64,000 nucleotides of DNA from Akkermansia massiliensis (GCF_023516715.1 NZ_JAMGSI010000001.1:434001-498000); one strand, 5' to 3'. Counted from the stretch's first letter, positions 18,372-27,106 are shown. Numbers and translations: made by a program. Notes: generated by a model not told the origin, from the sequence alone.

Positions 18372-19040
18372 ATGCAAGATGCTCTGCTGGTTCTGGAAAC
18401 TTCCTGCGCGCAGTCTTCCGCCGCGGCATGGGGCGGAAAGGAACTGCTGTGCCGGGTGGAATGGAGAGCTGAACGCAACCATTCCTCCGCCATCTTTGAG
18501 GCGGTGCGCCAGGCGCTGGATGCCCTGGAAGGACGGTGTTTAAAGGAAATTGTGGTCGGTTCCGGGCCCGGCGCCTACGGGGGAATCCGCGTGGCTCTTG
18601 CCGTGGCGGACGGCCTTTCCCTGGTGCACGGTTCCCGCGTGGCGGCGTTTTCCTCCTGGAACGGACTGGGCATTCACGACGGGAAGGCCTGCGTGATGTC
18701 CGACGCCCGGCGCGGCGGCTGGACCTGGGGAAGGCTGGAAAACGGCATTCTGGCGGCCGCTCCGGAAGTGCTGCCCGCAGAGCAGGCCCGCGCCCGCATG
18801 GCGGAATGCCTGGAAAATGGCGTGCCCGTTTATTCCACGGAAACGGCGGAAACTCTGGCAGCCCGGGAAATGACGGGGGGCGTTCCCGTGTACCCGCATG
18901 CAGAGGCTCTGGGAGTCGCATGGCAGTCCCTGGCCGCGGGCCGCAGGGAGGAACTTTTGGAAGGTCCGGCGGAACCGCTGTATGTAAGGGCGCCCCACAT
19001 CACCTGCGCCAAACGCCCCGCGTGGGCCGTGAAGGCGTAA
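18372..19040 (+). CDS. tsaB: TsaB: partner protein for tRNA threonylcarbamoyladenosine synthesis
   Basis: A 222-residue ASKHA-fold protein. The N-terminus MQDALLVLETSCAQSSAAAW and the segment VVGSGPGAYGGIRVALAVAD are the TsaB hallmarks (family form: G-P-G-S-(F/Y)-T-G-x-R-x-G). TsaB is a pseudo-enzyme that binds TsaD and TsaE in the cytoplasm to make t6A37 in ANN-reading tRNAs. The start at 18372 gives the expected N-terminus and drops a 27-codon upstream extension. Its C-terminal half is slightly short, which is common in the family. It precedes gltA by about 75 bases. Confidence 0.9.
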   Translation: MQDALLVLETSCAQSSAAAWGGKELLCRVEWRAERNHSSAIFEAVRQALDALEGRCLKEIVVGSGPGAYGGIRVALAVADGLSLVHGSRVAAFSSWNGLGIHDGKACVMSDARRGGWTWGRLENGILAAAPEVLPAEQARARMAECLENGVPVYSTETAETLAAREMTGGVPVYPHAEALGVAWQSLAAGRREELLEGPAEPLYVRAPHITCAKRPAWAVKA

Positions 19041-19047
19041 TTAAGGT

Positions 19048-19077
19048 TTGACTTTCTGGAAGATTGTTAGACTTTTA
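19048..19077 (+). promoter_or_regulatory. Candidate promoter for gltA
   Basis: TTGACT at 19048-19053 is followed after 18 bases by CTTTTA (19072-19077), about 40 bases before the start codon. The -35 is good and the -10 is weak. Confidence 0.35.
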
Positions 19078-19114
19078 ATCGGTAATCTTCATCACTAGTA
19101 GCATTTTTTAAAAC

Positions 19115-20257
19115 ATGAGCAATGACACTTTTTCCGCACGACACACATATCCCAAAGGTTTAAAAGGAATCATAGCTAATGAATCTGCCTTGAGTGATGT
19201 GCGCGGTGAGGAAGGGCGTCTGCTGTATCTGGGCTACGATATTGATGACCTGGTGGAGATGTGCTGTTTTGAAGAAGTGATTTACCTGCTTCTCAACAAG
19301 CGGCTGCCCAACCGGGATGAGCTGGAGGGCATCAAGAAGCGCCTCCGTTCCGACCGCGACCTTCCCCAGCCCATTCTGGATTTCTTTAAAACGGCCACCA
19401 AGTCCGCCCGGCCCATGTCCGCCCTCCGGACAGCGGTTTCCATGCTCGGCATGTATGACGACCGGACGAAGGATTCCGGCCAGTTGAAAGAGATAGGCCT
19501 CAGCCTCATCGCCAAGGTGCCCGTGATGGTGGCGTACTATTACCGTCTGTGCCAGGGGCTGGATCTTCCCCCCGTGCGGGAGGATCTGAATGAGGCGGAA
19601 CATTTCCTGTGGCTGCTGAAAGGGGAGGAGCCGAACCGGGATGAAGCCCACATTCTGGACGTGGCCTACATCCTGCATGCCGACCACGGCATGAATGCCT
19701 CCACCTTTGCGGCGCGCGTCTGCATCGCCACTCTTTCAGACATGTATTCCGCCATCACGGCGGCCATCGGCACGTTGAAAGGGCCGCTTCACGGGGGCGC
19801 CAATGAAGGCGTGATTGAAATGCTCAAGGAAATAGGTACGGAGGACAAGGTGGATTCCTACATTGAGGACAAACTGGCGCGGAAGGAAAAGATCATGGGC
19901 ATGGGCCACCGCGTGTACCGTGTGCTGGATCCCCGCGCTCCGCATCTGCGCCGCATGGCCATCCGCCTTTCCTCCCGGATCGGGGAACCCAAGTGGATCC
20001 GCATGTCGGAACGCATCGCCAAACTTGTCCGGGAACGCAAGGGGCTGAATGCCAATGTGGATTTTTATTCCGCCACGGTTTATTACAGCATCGGCATTCC
20101 CACTAGGCTGTTCACCGCCATTTTCTCCATTGCCCGCTGCTGCGGCTGGGTGGCCCAGGTGCTGGAACAGATGGAGGACAATACGCTGTACAGGCCCCTG
20201 ACCCTTTATACGGGCCCCAAGGACCGCATTCCGGTGCCTACCATTGACATGCGGTAA
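19115..20257 (+). CDS. gltA: Citrate synthase
   Basis: A 380-residue citrate/2-methylcitrate synthase of the short, non-NADH-regulated type. It condenses oxaloacetate and acetyl-CoA, the entry step of the TCA cycle. The N-terminus has KGLKGIIANESALSDV. The catalytic residues are visible: His in GPLHGGANE near residue 226, His in MGMGHRVYR near 263, and Asp in NVDFYSATVYY near 315. The length matches Gram-positive or archaeal-type enzymes, not the ~427-residue hexameric enterobacterial form. It has its own candidate promoter and a strong terminator. 2-methylcitrate synthase activity cannot be excluded from sequence. Confidence 0.95.
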   Translation: MSNDTFSARHTYPKGLKGIIANESALSDVRGEEGRLLYLGYDIDDLVEMCCFEEVIYLLLNKRLPNRDELEGIKKRLRSDRDLPQPILDFFKTATKSARPMSALRTAVSMLGMYDDRTKDSGQLKEIGLSLIAKVPVMVAYYYRLCQGLDLPPVREDLNEAEHFLWLLKGEEPNRDEAHILDVAYILHADHGMNASTFAARVCIATLSDMYSAITAAIGTLKGPLHGGANEGVIEMLKEIGTEDKVDSYIEDKLARKEKIMGMGHRVYRVLDPRAPHLRRMAIRLSSRIGEPKWIRMSERIAKLVRERKGLNANVDFYSATVYYSIGIPTRLFTAIFSIARCCGWVAQVLEQMEDNTLYRPLTLYTGPKDRIPVPTIDMR

Positions 20258-20275
20258 AAGTTTTTTAACGGAAAA

Positions 20276-20304
20276 GGCGCCGGAGATTATCTCCGGCGCC
20301 TTTC
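20276..20304 (+). terminator. Terminator after gltA
   Basis: A perfect ten-pair stem, GGCGCCGGAG and CTCCGGCGCC, around ATTAT, followed by TTTCC; AAAA precedes it. It lies 18 bases after the gltA stop. Confidence 0.85.
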
Positions 20305-20346
20305 CTGTGTCGGCTCCCGCGCTTTTCTGCTTCTCCTTTCTCCCTC

Positions 20347-20961
20347 ATGAAAAATTATCCCTTCTACCTGCTGGCGGTATTCGCCGTGCTGTTCATTGCC
20401 CTTGGCATTTCCCCTTCTTCCCGTTCCGTCTGGGTGGCGGAGGTGATTCCCGTGGCGCTGGCGGTCGTCCTCCTGGCGACCGGGTTCCGGAGATTCCGTT
20501 TCAGCAACTGGTCCTACACGCTGATGTTTTTCTGGCTGGCCTGCCATACGGTGGGGGCGCATTACACGTTTGCGGAAGTGCCTTTCGAGTGGTTCCGGGA
20601 GCTGGTGGGAGCCCACCGGAACCCGTTTGACCGGGTGGCCCATTTTACGGTGGGGTTTTATGCGTTTCCCGTAGCGGAGTATCTGGTGCGCAAGCAATAT
20701 GCGGGGAAAGTGCTGGCGGGGATTTTCGGCCTCTTTTTCGTGATGGCTGTAGCCGCGGCGTATGAAATCATTGAATGGCAGTATGCGGTCATTGTGGGCG
20801 GGAATGACGCGAATGATTTTCTCGGCTCCCAGGGCGATATATGGGACGCCCAGAAAGACATGTTCTGCGATACCTGCGGCGCTGTCGCCTCCCTGATTCT
20901 CTTTTATCTGGTGCGCCCCTGGCGGCGGAAGGGCGCGGAGACCGCTTCTTCTCCTGGCTAG
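20347..20961 (+). CDS. YjdF/DUF2238-family membrane protein
   Basis: A 204-residue protein with about six membrane segments starting MKNYPFYLLAVFAVLF. The pattern HTVGAHYTFAEVPFEW, then NPFDRVAHFTVGFYAFPVAE and AAAYEIIEWQYAV, then GSQGDIWDAQKDMFCDT, is characteristic of DUF2238 (YjdF) proteins. Conserved His, Asp and Glu residues within membrane segments are typical, but the biochemical role is unknown. It stands alone between gltA and trmL. Confidence 0.88.
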   Translation: MKNYPFYLLAVFAVLFIALGISPSSRSVWVAEVIPVALAVVLLATGFRRFRFSNWSYTLMFFWLACHTVGAHYTFAEVPFEWFRELVGAHRNPFDRVAHFTVGFYAFPVAEYLVRKQYAGKVLAGIFGLFFVMAVAAAYEIIEWQYAVIVGGNDANDFLGSQGDIWDAQKDMFCDTCGAVASLILFYLVRPWRRKGAETASSPG

Positions 20962-21068
20962 GGAGCGCCTTCCATTTCTGATTGGACCGCTGCCGTTGCC
21001 GGGAAGTCCATTCATGCCCGTGGCCTGTCGTGACCGGGGCGGCAAGAAGGATTGCTCCGGTCTCCGTG

Positions 21069-21533
21069 TCAGATGCCGAGCTGGCGCAATCCTTCATAGA
21101 GGACAATCGCCACGGCGGTGGAGAGGTTCAGGCTGCGGGAGCCTTCTCCGGGCATGGGAATGGTCAGGGCGGTGCCCGCGTGTTCCTTCAGCATGCTTTC
21201 CGGCAGTCCGCGGGATTCCGGGCCGAAGACCAGGTAATCCCCCTCCCGGAAATCCGCCTCCCAGTGGGAGCGGTGCGCCTTGGTGCTCAGGTACCAGAAC
21301 CGCGCGGAGGGATCTGCCGCCTGTTTTAACTCCTCCAGGCTGTCCCAGACATGCAGGTCCACTTTGGCCCAGTAGTCCAGTCCCGTGCGCCGCACGTGCT
21401 TTTCATCCAGGCTGAACCCCAGTGGCCGGCTCAGGTGGAGCCTGGATCCCGTTGCCAGAGCCAGCCGCCCCGCAGCCCCCGTGTTATGCGGAATTTCCGG
21501 ATGGAACATGACGATGTGGAAACGGGGCTGCAT
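21069..21533 (-). CDS. trmL: tRNA (cytidine(34)-2'-O)-methyltransferase TrmL
   Basis: A 154-residue minimal SPOUT methyltransferase. It begins MQPRFHIVMFHPEIPHNTGA and has the three knot motifs: FHPEIPHNTGAAGRL, YLVFGPESRGLPE and IPMPGEGSRSLNLSTAVAI. TrmL methylates the wobble ribose of tRNA-Leu isoacceptors using SAM. The frame is open 30 codons upstream, but the family N-terminus starts at the ATG at 21531-21533. It is divergent from the next gene. Confidence 0.92.
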   Translation of the reverse strand: MQPRFHIVMFHPEIPHNTGAAGRLALATGSRLHLSRPLGFSLDEKHVRRTGLDYWAKVDLHVWDSLEELKQAADPSARFWYLSTKAHRSHWEADFREGDYLVFGPESRGLPESMLKEHAGTALTIPMPGEGSRSLNLSTAVAIVLYEGLRQLGI

Positions 21534-21612
21534 GAGCCTATTTTCACCACAAACGCGCCTTCCGTTCAAGTGGGACTTGTCCAAAAGTGGCAAATAATGT
21601 ACGTTTCCTCCG

Positions 21613-22176
21613 ATGAGAGACATCGTGTATTTTGACTTGGAAACCCGTCATTCCGCAGCGGAGGTGGGCGGCTGGCACAATACGGCCGACATGCGCGTTT
21701 CCGTGGGCGTGACTTATTCCACAGCTTCCGGCAAATACACGATTTATTCCGAGGAGATGGTGGACGACCTTATCCTGCAGCTTCGCCAGGCCGACCTGGT
21801 GGTAGGGTACAACCACGAGCATTTCGACTACGGCGTGCTCCAGCGCTATACGATGTGGAATATGATCGACATCACGAACAACCTCGATTTGTGCAAGGAC
21901 ATCGAACAGCGCGGCGGCGTGCGCGTCAAGCTGGATTCCGTGGCCGCCGCTTCCATCGGCTCTTCAAAAACGGCCGTGGGCACCCAGGCCCTCAAGTGGT
22001 GGGCGGAATACGTGCAGACGGGAAATACGGACCTGCTGATGGATATTGCCCGCTATTGCTGTTTTGACGTGAAGGTGACGCGGGATGTCCACTGGTACGG
22101 GGCGGAGCACGGTTTCATCCGTTATGACGACAAGAAGGGCGGCCAGGTGGAGTTGCCCGTGGATTGGAAGTTATAG
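21613..22176 (+). CDS. RNase H-like (DEDDy, YprB-type) nuclease
   Basis: A 187-residue stand-alone 3'-5' exonuclease-like domain. Motif I is YFDLETR (DxE) at residues 6-12, motif II is VVGYNHEHFDYGVLQ near 65, and motif III is ARYCCFDVKVTRDV near 147. This is the YC-x-x-DV-x-x-T form of the DEDDy group. Such domains are often linked to helicases (YprB, DUF2726 and similar) and probably trim single-stranded DNA or RNA in the cytoplasm. The substrate is unknown. No helicase gene is adjacent. Confidence 0.85.
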   Translation: MRDIVYFDLETRHSAAEVGGWHNTADMRVSVGVTYSTASGKYTIYSEEMVDDLILQLRQADLVVGYNHEHFDYGVLQRYTMWNMIDITNNLDLCKDIEQRGGVRVKLDSVAAASIGSSKTAVGTQALKWWAEYVQTGNTDLLMDIARYCCFDVKVTRDVHWYGAEHGFIRYDDKKGGQVELPVDWKL

Positions 22177-22291
22177 TCCCTTTCCCGCGGCGGCTTTTCT
22201 ATAGGGCGTTCCCGCTCACTCCGGCAGAATATAGAGCGGAGAGCAGGGAAACGGGAACGGCCTCCGGAAAGGAAGAAGCGGACGGCGTTGA

Positions 22292-22750
22292 TTAACGGCG
22301 GTTGATGCGGGCCACTTCCCGCTGGGCTTCCCGCATTTCCACGCGGGCCTTCAGGTCATAGCGCTGGTCGCGGTGGGTCTTGCCTTTGCCAAGGCCCAGC
22401 GCCAGTTTTACCTTGCCGTTTTTCCAGTACAGCTTGAGGGCGACCAGGGAACAGCCTTTTTGGGAGGTCTGCTGTTCCAGTTTGAAAATTTCCCGTTTGT
22501 GGAGCAGCAGGCGGCGCGGGCGGCGCGACTGGTGCTGAAAGAACTCTCCGGCAGTTTCCCACGGCTGGATGTCGCAGCCGTACAGGAGCATCTGGCCGTT
22601 TTCCACCCTGGCGAAGGAATCGGCGATGTTCACCTTGCCGGCGCGGATGGATTTGACCTCCGTTCCCTTGAGTTCCATGCCGCATTCGTAGGTGTCCAGG
22701 ATTTCGTAATCCCGGCGGGCTTTCTTGTTGGTGGAGATGTCGGAGCTCAT
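22292..22750 (-). CDS. smpB: SsrA-binding protein SmpB
   Basis: A 152-residue protein with the complete SmpB fold: KKARRDYEILDTYECGMEL, then GTEVKSIRAGKVNIADSFAR and LLLHKREIFKL. The C-terminal basic tail GKGKTHRDQRYDLKARVEMR inserts in the ribosome decoding site. SmpB works with tmRNA in trans-translation to rescue stalled ribosomes and tag truncated proteins. No tmRNA gene was seen in the window. rpoZ lies upstream, separated by a terminator, so the two are probably separate transcripts. Confidence 0.96.
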   Translation of the reverse strand: MSSDISTNKKARRDYEILDTYECGMELKGTEVKSIRAGKVNIADSFARVENGQMLLYGCDIQPWETAGEFFQHQSRRPRRLLLHKREIFKLEQQTSQKGCSLVALKLYWKNGKVKLALGLGKGKTHRDQRYDLKARVEMREAQREVARINRR

Positions 22751-22768
22751 GACTGGAGGGGAGGGATG

Positions 22769-22799
22769 AAAAGGCCCCGGGCTGGAAGAGCCGGGGGCC
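22769..22799 (-). terminator. Terminator between rpoZ and smpB
   Basis: Read leftward, GGCCCCCGGCT and AGCCCGGGGCC form a strong stem (22773-22799) followed by TTTT. It ends about 20 bases before the smpB start. Confidence 0.8.
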
Positions 22800-22864
22800 T
22801 GGTTGAAGAGGGGATGTTCCGTGCGGAAATCCGGGCCGGAACGGCAATAAGGGGGACGTGCTTT

Positions 22865-23086
22865 TTACTGGCTGTCTTCCTGGAGACTGTCGGATTCCGC
22901 ATGATAGACGAGCTTGCCTTCAACAATCTCCGTCAGGGCAATGTTCGCGTTGCCCATGTGGGGGGTGGTGGGGACCAAGGGAGCGCGGCCATTGTTGAGC
23001 TGGGCAACGCGGCGGGAAACCACGTTGATCAGCATCTGGGGCTCGGGAATGATTTTGGCGGCTTGTTCGACGAGTTCGGCTTTCAT
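22865..23086 (-). CDS. rpoZ: RNA polymerase omega subunit
   Basis: A 73-residue protein with the omega core MLINVVSRRVAQLNNGRAPL near residues 18-37 and a second conserved segment NIALTEIVEGKLVY near 48-61. Omega helps fold and assemble the beta' subunit. The length and architecture fit the short form of the family. The start codon is followed by KAELVEQAAK, as in relatives. A leftward terminator follows, before smpB. Confidence 0.85.
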   Translation of the reverse strand: MKAELVEQAAKIIPEPQMLINVVSRRVAQLNNGRAPLVPTTPHMGNANIALTEIVEGKLVYHAESDSLQEDSQ

Positions 23087-23161
23087 GTAAAAAGGTCTAG
23101 GTAGGATCTCCTGATGCGGAAAGACATATACAGGCTGTGCCTCCCCCTAATCAAGCCTATA

Positions 23162-23728
23162 TTACGGCATGAGCTCCCTTCGTTCACGGGAGTCCAGCTC
23201 CTTCCACGCGCCGGGTTCCAGGCCGGACAGGGTGAACCTCCCGATCCGGACGCGCAGGAGCCGGAGCGTGGGAAACCCGATGGCGGCGGTCATGCGCCGC
23301 ACCTGGCGGTTTTTTCCTTCCACGAGCGTCAATTCCAGCCATGAGGTGGGAATGGCTGCGCGGTAGCGGACAGGAGGATTGCGGGGCGGTACGTCCGGCT
23401 CTCCGTGCATGGGGCGCACCCGGCAGGGCAGCGTGCGGTACCCCTGGATGGAGAGGCCGCCGCGTTCCAGAGGAAGCAGGTCCGTGGCGGACGGAACGCC
23501 TTCCACCTGGCTCCAGTAGGTTCTGGGATGCCGGTTGGAGGGGTTCAGGAGGCGGTCCACCAGGGCTTTCTCATCGGATAAAAGCAGCAGCCCTTCCGAA
23601 TCCGCGTCCAGCCTGCCGACGGGATACACGCCGGCAGGAAAGCCGAATTCGGCCAGTGTCCGGTGGTGGGGAGCCTCCTGCGTGAATTGGGAAAGGACCC
23701 CGTAAGGTTTGTTAAACGCCAGAATCAT
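23162..23728 (-). CDS. RluE/RsuA-family rRNA pseudouridine synthase
   Basis: A 188-residue RsuA-family enzyme that lacks the N-terminal S4 domain. MILAFNKPYGVLSQFTQE opens the catalytic domain. The active-site Asp is in YPVGRLDADSEGLLLLS near residue 40. Later motifs are TYWSQVEGVP and LTLVEGKNRQVRRMTAAIGF. Members such as RluE modify a single uridine of 23S rRNA. The exact target is inference from the S4-less size. A much longer open frame runs upstream, but it has no homologous content and overlaps the divergent neighbour, so the start is set at 23726-23728. Confidence 0.9.
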   Translation of the reverse strand: MILAFNKPYGVLSQFTQEAPHHRTLAEFGFPAGVYPVGRLDADSEGLLLLSDEKALVDRLLNPSNRHPRTYWSQVEGVPSATDLLPLERGGLSIQGYRTLPCRVRPMHGEPDVPPRNPPVRYRAAIPTSWLELTLVEGKNRQVRRMTAAIGFPTLRLLRVRIGRFTLSGLEPGAWKELDSRERRELMP

Positions 23729-23821
23729 GCCGTGCGCGGCAAGCGTAGCATGGGGCGCCGTCTTTGGCACGAGAAATTGAAGCGGCTTGACTTGCCCGCG
23801 CCGGGGAAGGAAAGTAACCCC

Positions 23822-24610
23822 ATGCATGGAAAAATGGCAGGTTTTATCCTGATGCTGGCGTGCGGCGCGCCCGGCTGGGTTCAGGCGGCTCCGGATGCAG
23901 GAGAAGTGAAGGCGAAGATCGCGCGGAAAATCTGGCAGAATGAATGCGCCGGAACAGTAAAGGGGCTGGTTTCCTGGAACCGGGGGGAGGCGTTCCCCTC
24001 CCTGGGCATTGGGCATTTCATCTGGTTCCCCGCCGGGATTACGGAAATGTTTGAGGAAAGCTTTCCCTCCTTTGTCCAGTTTTGCCGTAAGAGGGGAGCA
24101 CGCGTTCCGGAATGGTTTTCCGGCGCGGCCCCGTGGCGCACCAGGGCGGAATTTGAAGCGGCGGACGTACGGGGCGGCCTTCCTGAACGGATGCGCCAGT
24201 GGCTGTCCAGCCCGGCGGCTCTGCAAATGCAGGCGGATTTCATTATTGCCAGGTCCGTGGCTGCCCTGGGGCGCATCAAGAGCCAGTCCCGCCGTCCGGC
24301 GGAAATGGCTGCCCGCTACAATGCCGTGGCGACGGCGCCCAACGGCATGTATGCCCTGATTGACTACGTGAATTTCAAGGGGGAGGGAACCAACCCCGCG
24401 GAACAATACCGGGGGCAGGGTTGGGGGCTCAGGCAGGTGCTGGAGGAGATGCGCCCGGCCTCTCCCGGACAGCCTGCGGCGGTTGAGTTTGCGGAGGCGG
24501 CCAAAAGGGTGCTCCAGCGTCGCGTGGACAACAGCCCGCCGGCCCGCGGAGAGGCGCGCTGGCTTGCCGGATGGCGGAACCGGTGTGATTCCTATAAGAG
24601 AAGCCTGTGA
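23822..24610 (+). CDS. Exported protein of unknown function
   Basis: A 262-residue protein with a signal peptide, MHGKMAGFILMLACGAPGWV, ending near residue 22 (QA-AP). The mature part is rich in Arg, Ala and aromatic residues. Motif-like stretches such as SLGIGHFIWFPAGITE and RYNAVATAPNGMYALIDYVN recall lysozyme-like or secreted hydrolase folds, but no catalytic set could be assigned. A longer open frame begins at 23663; I prefer the downstream start because the signal peptide begins there. It is divergent from the pseudouridine synthase. Confidence 0.75.
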   Translation: MHGKMAGFILMLACGAPGWVQAAPDAGEVKAKIARKIWQNECAGTVKGLVSWNRGEAFPSLGIGHFIWFPAGITEMFEESFPSFVQFCRKRGARVPEWFSGAAPWRTRAEFEAADVRGGLPERMRQWLSSPAALQMQADFIIARSVAALGRIKSQSRRPAEMAARYNAVATAPNGMYALIDYVNFKGEGTNPAEQYRGQGWGLRQVLEEMRPASPGQPAAVEFAEAAKRVLQRRVDNSPPARGEARWLAGWRNRCDSYKRSL

Positions 24611-24653
24611 CGAATTCCTTTCCCGGCGGAAAAGACCAGTTGCGCAATTATCC

Positions 24654-24680
24654 TTGACCTGCCGGGGATTAGGGTGTAAT
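24654..24680 (+). promoter_or_regulatory. Candidate promoter for ndk
   Basis: TTGACC (24654-24659) is followed 15 bases later by TGTAAT (24675-24680), 33 bases before the start codon. The hexamers are good and the spacing is slightly short. Confidence 0.4.
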
Positions 24681-24713
24681 TCCCTCACTTCATCCTGAAA
24701 CTTCGCTAATTTT

Positions 24714-25169
24714 ATGCCAAACACTCAAGAAGAAACAACGCTGATTTTGCTGAAACCCGATTGCGTGCGGAAAAACCTTTCCGGCACCATTTTGAAACGT
24801 TTTTTGTCCGAAGGGTTTCGCCTGCGCGGCATAAAGATGATTCAGCTTGACGAGCCGGTGCTCCGGGAACATTACGCCCATATTCTGGACCTTGTCGTCA
24901 ATGGGGAACCGCTTTTCCCGAAACTGCTTGATTTCATGACCAGCTCTCCGGTCATCGCCATCGCCCTGAAGGGGCCCGGCGTCATTGTACGCGTGCGCGA
25001 ACTGCTGGGGCCCACCAATTCCCAGAAGGCGCAGAAAGGCACCATCCGCGGCGATTACGGAACGGACAGCATGATGAACATCTGCCATGCTTCCGACAGC
25101 CGGGAATCCGCCGCCGTGGAACTGGTGAGATTCTTCCGGGAAGAAGAGCTGTTTGACAGCCTTAACTAA
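24714..25169 (+). CDS. ndk: Nucleoside diphosphate kinase
   Basis: A 151-residue NDK that balances nucleoside triphosphate pools. It begins MPNTQEETTLILLKPDCVRK and has the conserved fold elements VSSP-like TSSPVIAIALKGPGVI, the LLGPTN loop and TIRGDYG. The phosphate-accepting His is in NICHASDSRESA near residue 123; Ala follows the His where Gly is commoner, a variant found in many active NDKs. The enzyme is cytoplasmic. It has its own candidate promoter and hairpin terminator. Confidence 0.96.
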   Translation: MPNTQEETTLILLKPDCVRKNLSGTILKRFLSEGFRLRGIKMIQLDEPVLREHYAHILDLVVNGEPLFPKLLDFMTSSPVIAIALKGPGVIVRVRELLGPTNSQKAQKGTIRGDYGTDSMMNICHASDSRESAAVELVRFFREEELFDSLN

Positions 25170-25201
25170 GGTTTTATCCTTTTTCCATCCGGTTTGTGAC
25201 G

Positions 25202-25232
25202 GGCCGCGGCTGTAAAACGGCTGCGGCCTTTG
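25202..25232 (+). terminator. Hairpin after ndk
   Basis: GGCCGCGGCTG, loop TAAAA and CGGCTGCGGCC pair with two weak positions, then TTTGCC. It lies about 32 bases after the ndk stop. Confidence 0.5.
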
Positions 25233-25331
25233 CCGTACCGGGAAGCGCCTTTGTGGAAAGGAAGGGAGTGCCGGAGATTGGGAGGACGGGCCGGAGGCTC
25301 CGGGGAGGAGGGAAGGAGAGGGAGCAGCGGA

Positions 25332-26153
25332 TTACTTTTCCCAGGGAGTGGTCAGGTAAAGGAAGGCCTTTTTCATGCGGTAGGCCTCCCGCATGAAGCC
25401 GTCCAGGATGTTGTTGCAGCTCTGCTTGGAAAAGGAATAGCCGTAAACGCGCTTGATGGCGGCGTCTTCGCTGTGCTGTTTCTGGCGTTTTAATTCGGCG
25501 TCCATGTCCCGGCGTTCCACATTGGGGGCGCTCAGGTTGTCGCCGTGCCAGCGGAAATCCGCCAGCAGCCTGTTGTAATGGACAAACTTTTTTCCGGCAC
25601 GGCCCAGGCGTGCGTAATATTCCCCGTCCATATCGTAGCGGAACCGTTCGTCCAGCAGAAACCCTTCTTCAATCGTGGTGCTCCGGCGCAGGAACAGTGC
25701 GGTGGAGGCCAGGTAAGTTCCGTACCAGATGTGCATGTTCAGGCTGTAGGGAAGGGCTTTCATGGGCCGCTGGAGGGCTCCGTCCGGGCCGATGAAGTTC
25801 CAGGCGCCGTGCACGATGTCCGCATCCGGCCGGGAATCCGCAAAAGCCTTGACCGCAGCCAGAGCGCCCGGCAGCAGCCGGTCGTCCGTATTCAGCCACA
25901 TGACCCACTTGCCGCGTGCCTTGCGGAATCCGCGGTTGATGCCTTCCGACATGCCGGAATCCTTTTCCACATGGAGTTTCAGGTGCGGATAGGAATTCAG
26001 GATGTCCAGCGTTCCGTCCGTGGAGCCCGCATCCTGGATGATGTGTTCAAAGGTGGCTCCTTCCTGATTCTTGACGCTTTCAATGCACTCCCGCACGTAC
26101 CTGGCGTAGTTATAGCTGGGCGTGACGATGCTGAAATCCGGTTCGGTATCCAT
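25332..26153 (-). CDS. GT2-family glycosyltransferase
   Basis: A 273-residue GT-A fold enzyme with the nucleotide-sugar binding entry FSIVTPSYNYARYVRECI, then QDAGSTDGTLDIL, and the metal-binding D-x-D equivalent WLNTDDRLLPGA. It probably adds a sugar to a cell-surface glycan on the cytoplasmic side. Acceptor and donor are not predictable. It follows the next glycosyltransferase with an eight-base gap, so the two form an operon, presumably for one glycan. Confidence 0.9.
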   Translation of the reverse strand: MDTEPDFSIVTPSYNYARYVRECIESVKNQEGATFEHIIQDAGSTDGTLDILNSYPHLKLHVEKDSGMSEGINRGFRKARGKWVMWLNTDDRLLPGALAAVKAFADSRPDADIVHGAWNFIGPDGALQRPMKALPYSLNMHIWYGTYLASTALFLRRSTTIEEGFLLDERFRYDMDGEYYARLGRAGKKFVHYNRLLADFRWHGDNLSAPNVERRDMDAELKRQKQHSEDAAIKRVYGYSFSKQSCNNILDGFMREAYRMKKAFLYLTTPWEK

Positions 26154-26161
26154 GGGGAGGG

Positions 26162-27106
26162 CTAGTTGGAAGGAGCGATGGAGCGTTCCCTGGCAATGTA
26201 AATGGGGCGCTTTTTAACTTCCGTATAGGTCTTGGCCAGGTACTGGCCCAGGATGCCCAGGCACAGCAGAACGATGCCTCCCATCAGGCAGAAGACGCAC
26301 ACCATGGAAGTCCAGCCGTAGGCGGAATGGGGCCAGATCAATTCACGGATCGTCAGGACAATGATGGAAAGGAAGGAAATGAAGGAGAGGAGCACCCCCA
26401 TGATGGAAGCCAGCGCCAGGGGAGCGGTGGAAAAGGCCACGATGCCTTCAATGGAATACAGGAACAGTTTGAAGAAAGACCACTTGGTTTCTCCGGCTAC
26501 CCGTTCCACGTTCTCGTATTCAAACCATTTGGTGCGGAAGCCCACCCATTCGTACAGCCCCTTGGAAAAGCGGTTGTATTCCTTCAGGGAAAGCAGGGCT
26601 TCCAGCACGGGGCGCGTCATCAGCTTGTAATCCCGGGCCCCGTCCACGATGTGCGTGTCCGATATCCGGTGAATCGTCTTGTAAAAGGCGCGCGCGAAGA
26701 AGGACCGCAGCGGCGGTTCCCCCTGCCTGGTGACGCGGCGCGTGCCTGCGCAGTCGTATCCTTCCTTCTCGATGGCTTTCACCATCTCCGGAAGCAGGGA
26801 GGGAGGATCCTGAAGGTCCACGTCCATGACGGCCGCGTAATCTCCCGTAGCAGCTTCCAGCCCCGCATAGATGGCAGCTTCCTTCCCGAAGTTGCGGGAA
26901 AAGGAGATGAATTTCACCTCCGGGGAATGCTCTGCCAGTTTCTTGACCATTTCCAAGGTATGGTCCGTGGAACCGTCATCCACGAAGATGAGTTCCAGGG
27001 CATAGGCCGCCAGGTGTTCCTTGAAAACCCGGTCTACTTCTTGCTTGAACGCCGGAATGGCCTGTTCTTCATTCAGGCAGGGAACAATCAGGGAAATGCG
27101 TTTCAT
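26162..27106 (-). CDS. Polyprenyl-phosphate glycosyltransferase (GtrB/ArnC-like)
   Basis: A 314-residue membrane-anchored GT2. The catalytic domain has ISLIVPCLNEEQAIPAF, LIFVDDGSTDHT and AVMDVDLQDPPS; FISFSRNFGKEAAIYAGLEA is the DPM1/GtrB signature. Two C-terminal membrane segments (near residues 230-255 and 268-290) anchor it. Relatives load a sugar onto undecaprenyl phosphate for flipping and later transfer outside the membrane by GT-C enzymes, such as the one at 35017. The start at 27104-27106 is the family N-terminus, MKRISLIVP. It heads the two-gene operon. Confidence 0.92.
   Translation of the reverse strand: MKRISLIVPCLNEEQAIPAFKQEVDRVFKEHLAAYALELIFVDDGSTDHTLEMVKKLAEHSPEVKFISFSRNFGKEAAIYAGLEAATGDYAAVMDVDLQDPPSLLPEMVKAIEKEGYDCAGTRRVTRQGEPPLRSFFARAFYKTIHRISDTHIVDGARDYKLMTRPVLEALLSLKEYNRFSKGLYEWVGFRTKWFEYENVERVAGETKWSFFKLFLYSIEGIVAFSTAPLALASIMGVLLSFISFLSIIVLTIRELIWPHSAYGWTSMVCVFCLMGGIVLLCLGILGQYLAKTYTEVKKRPIYIARERSIAPSN

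Noticed and set aside
23729-24724. Long N-terminal extension of the pseudouridine synthase
   Set aside because: The enzyme domain starts at residue MILAFNKPYG. The extension is Arg/Pro-rich, overlaps the exported protein gene on the other strand and has no family match.
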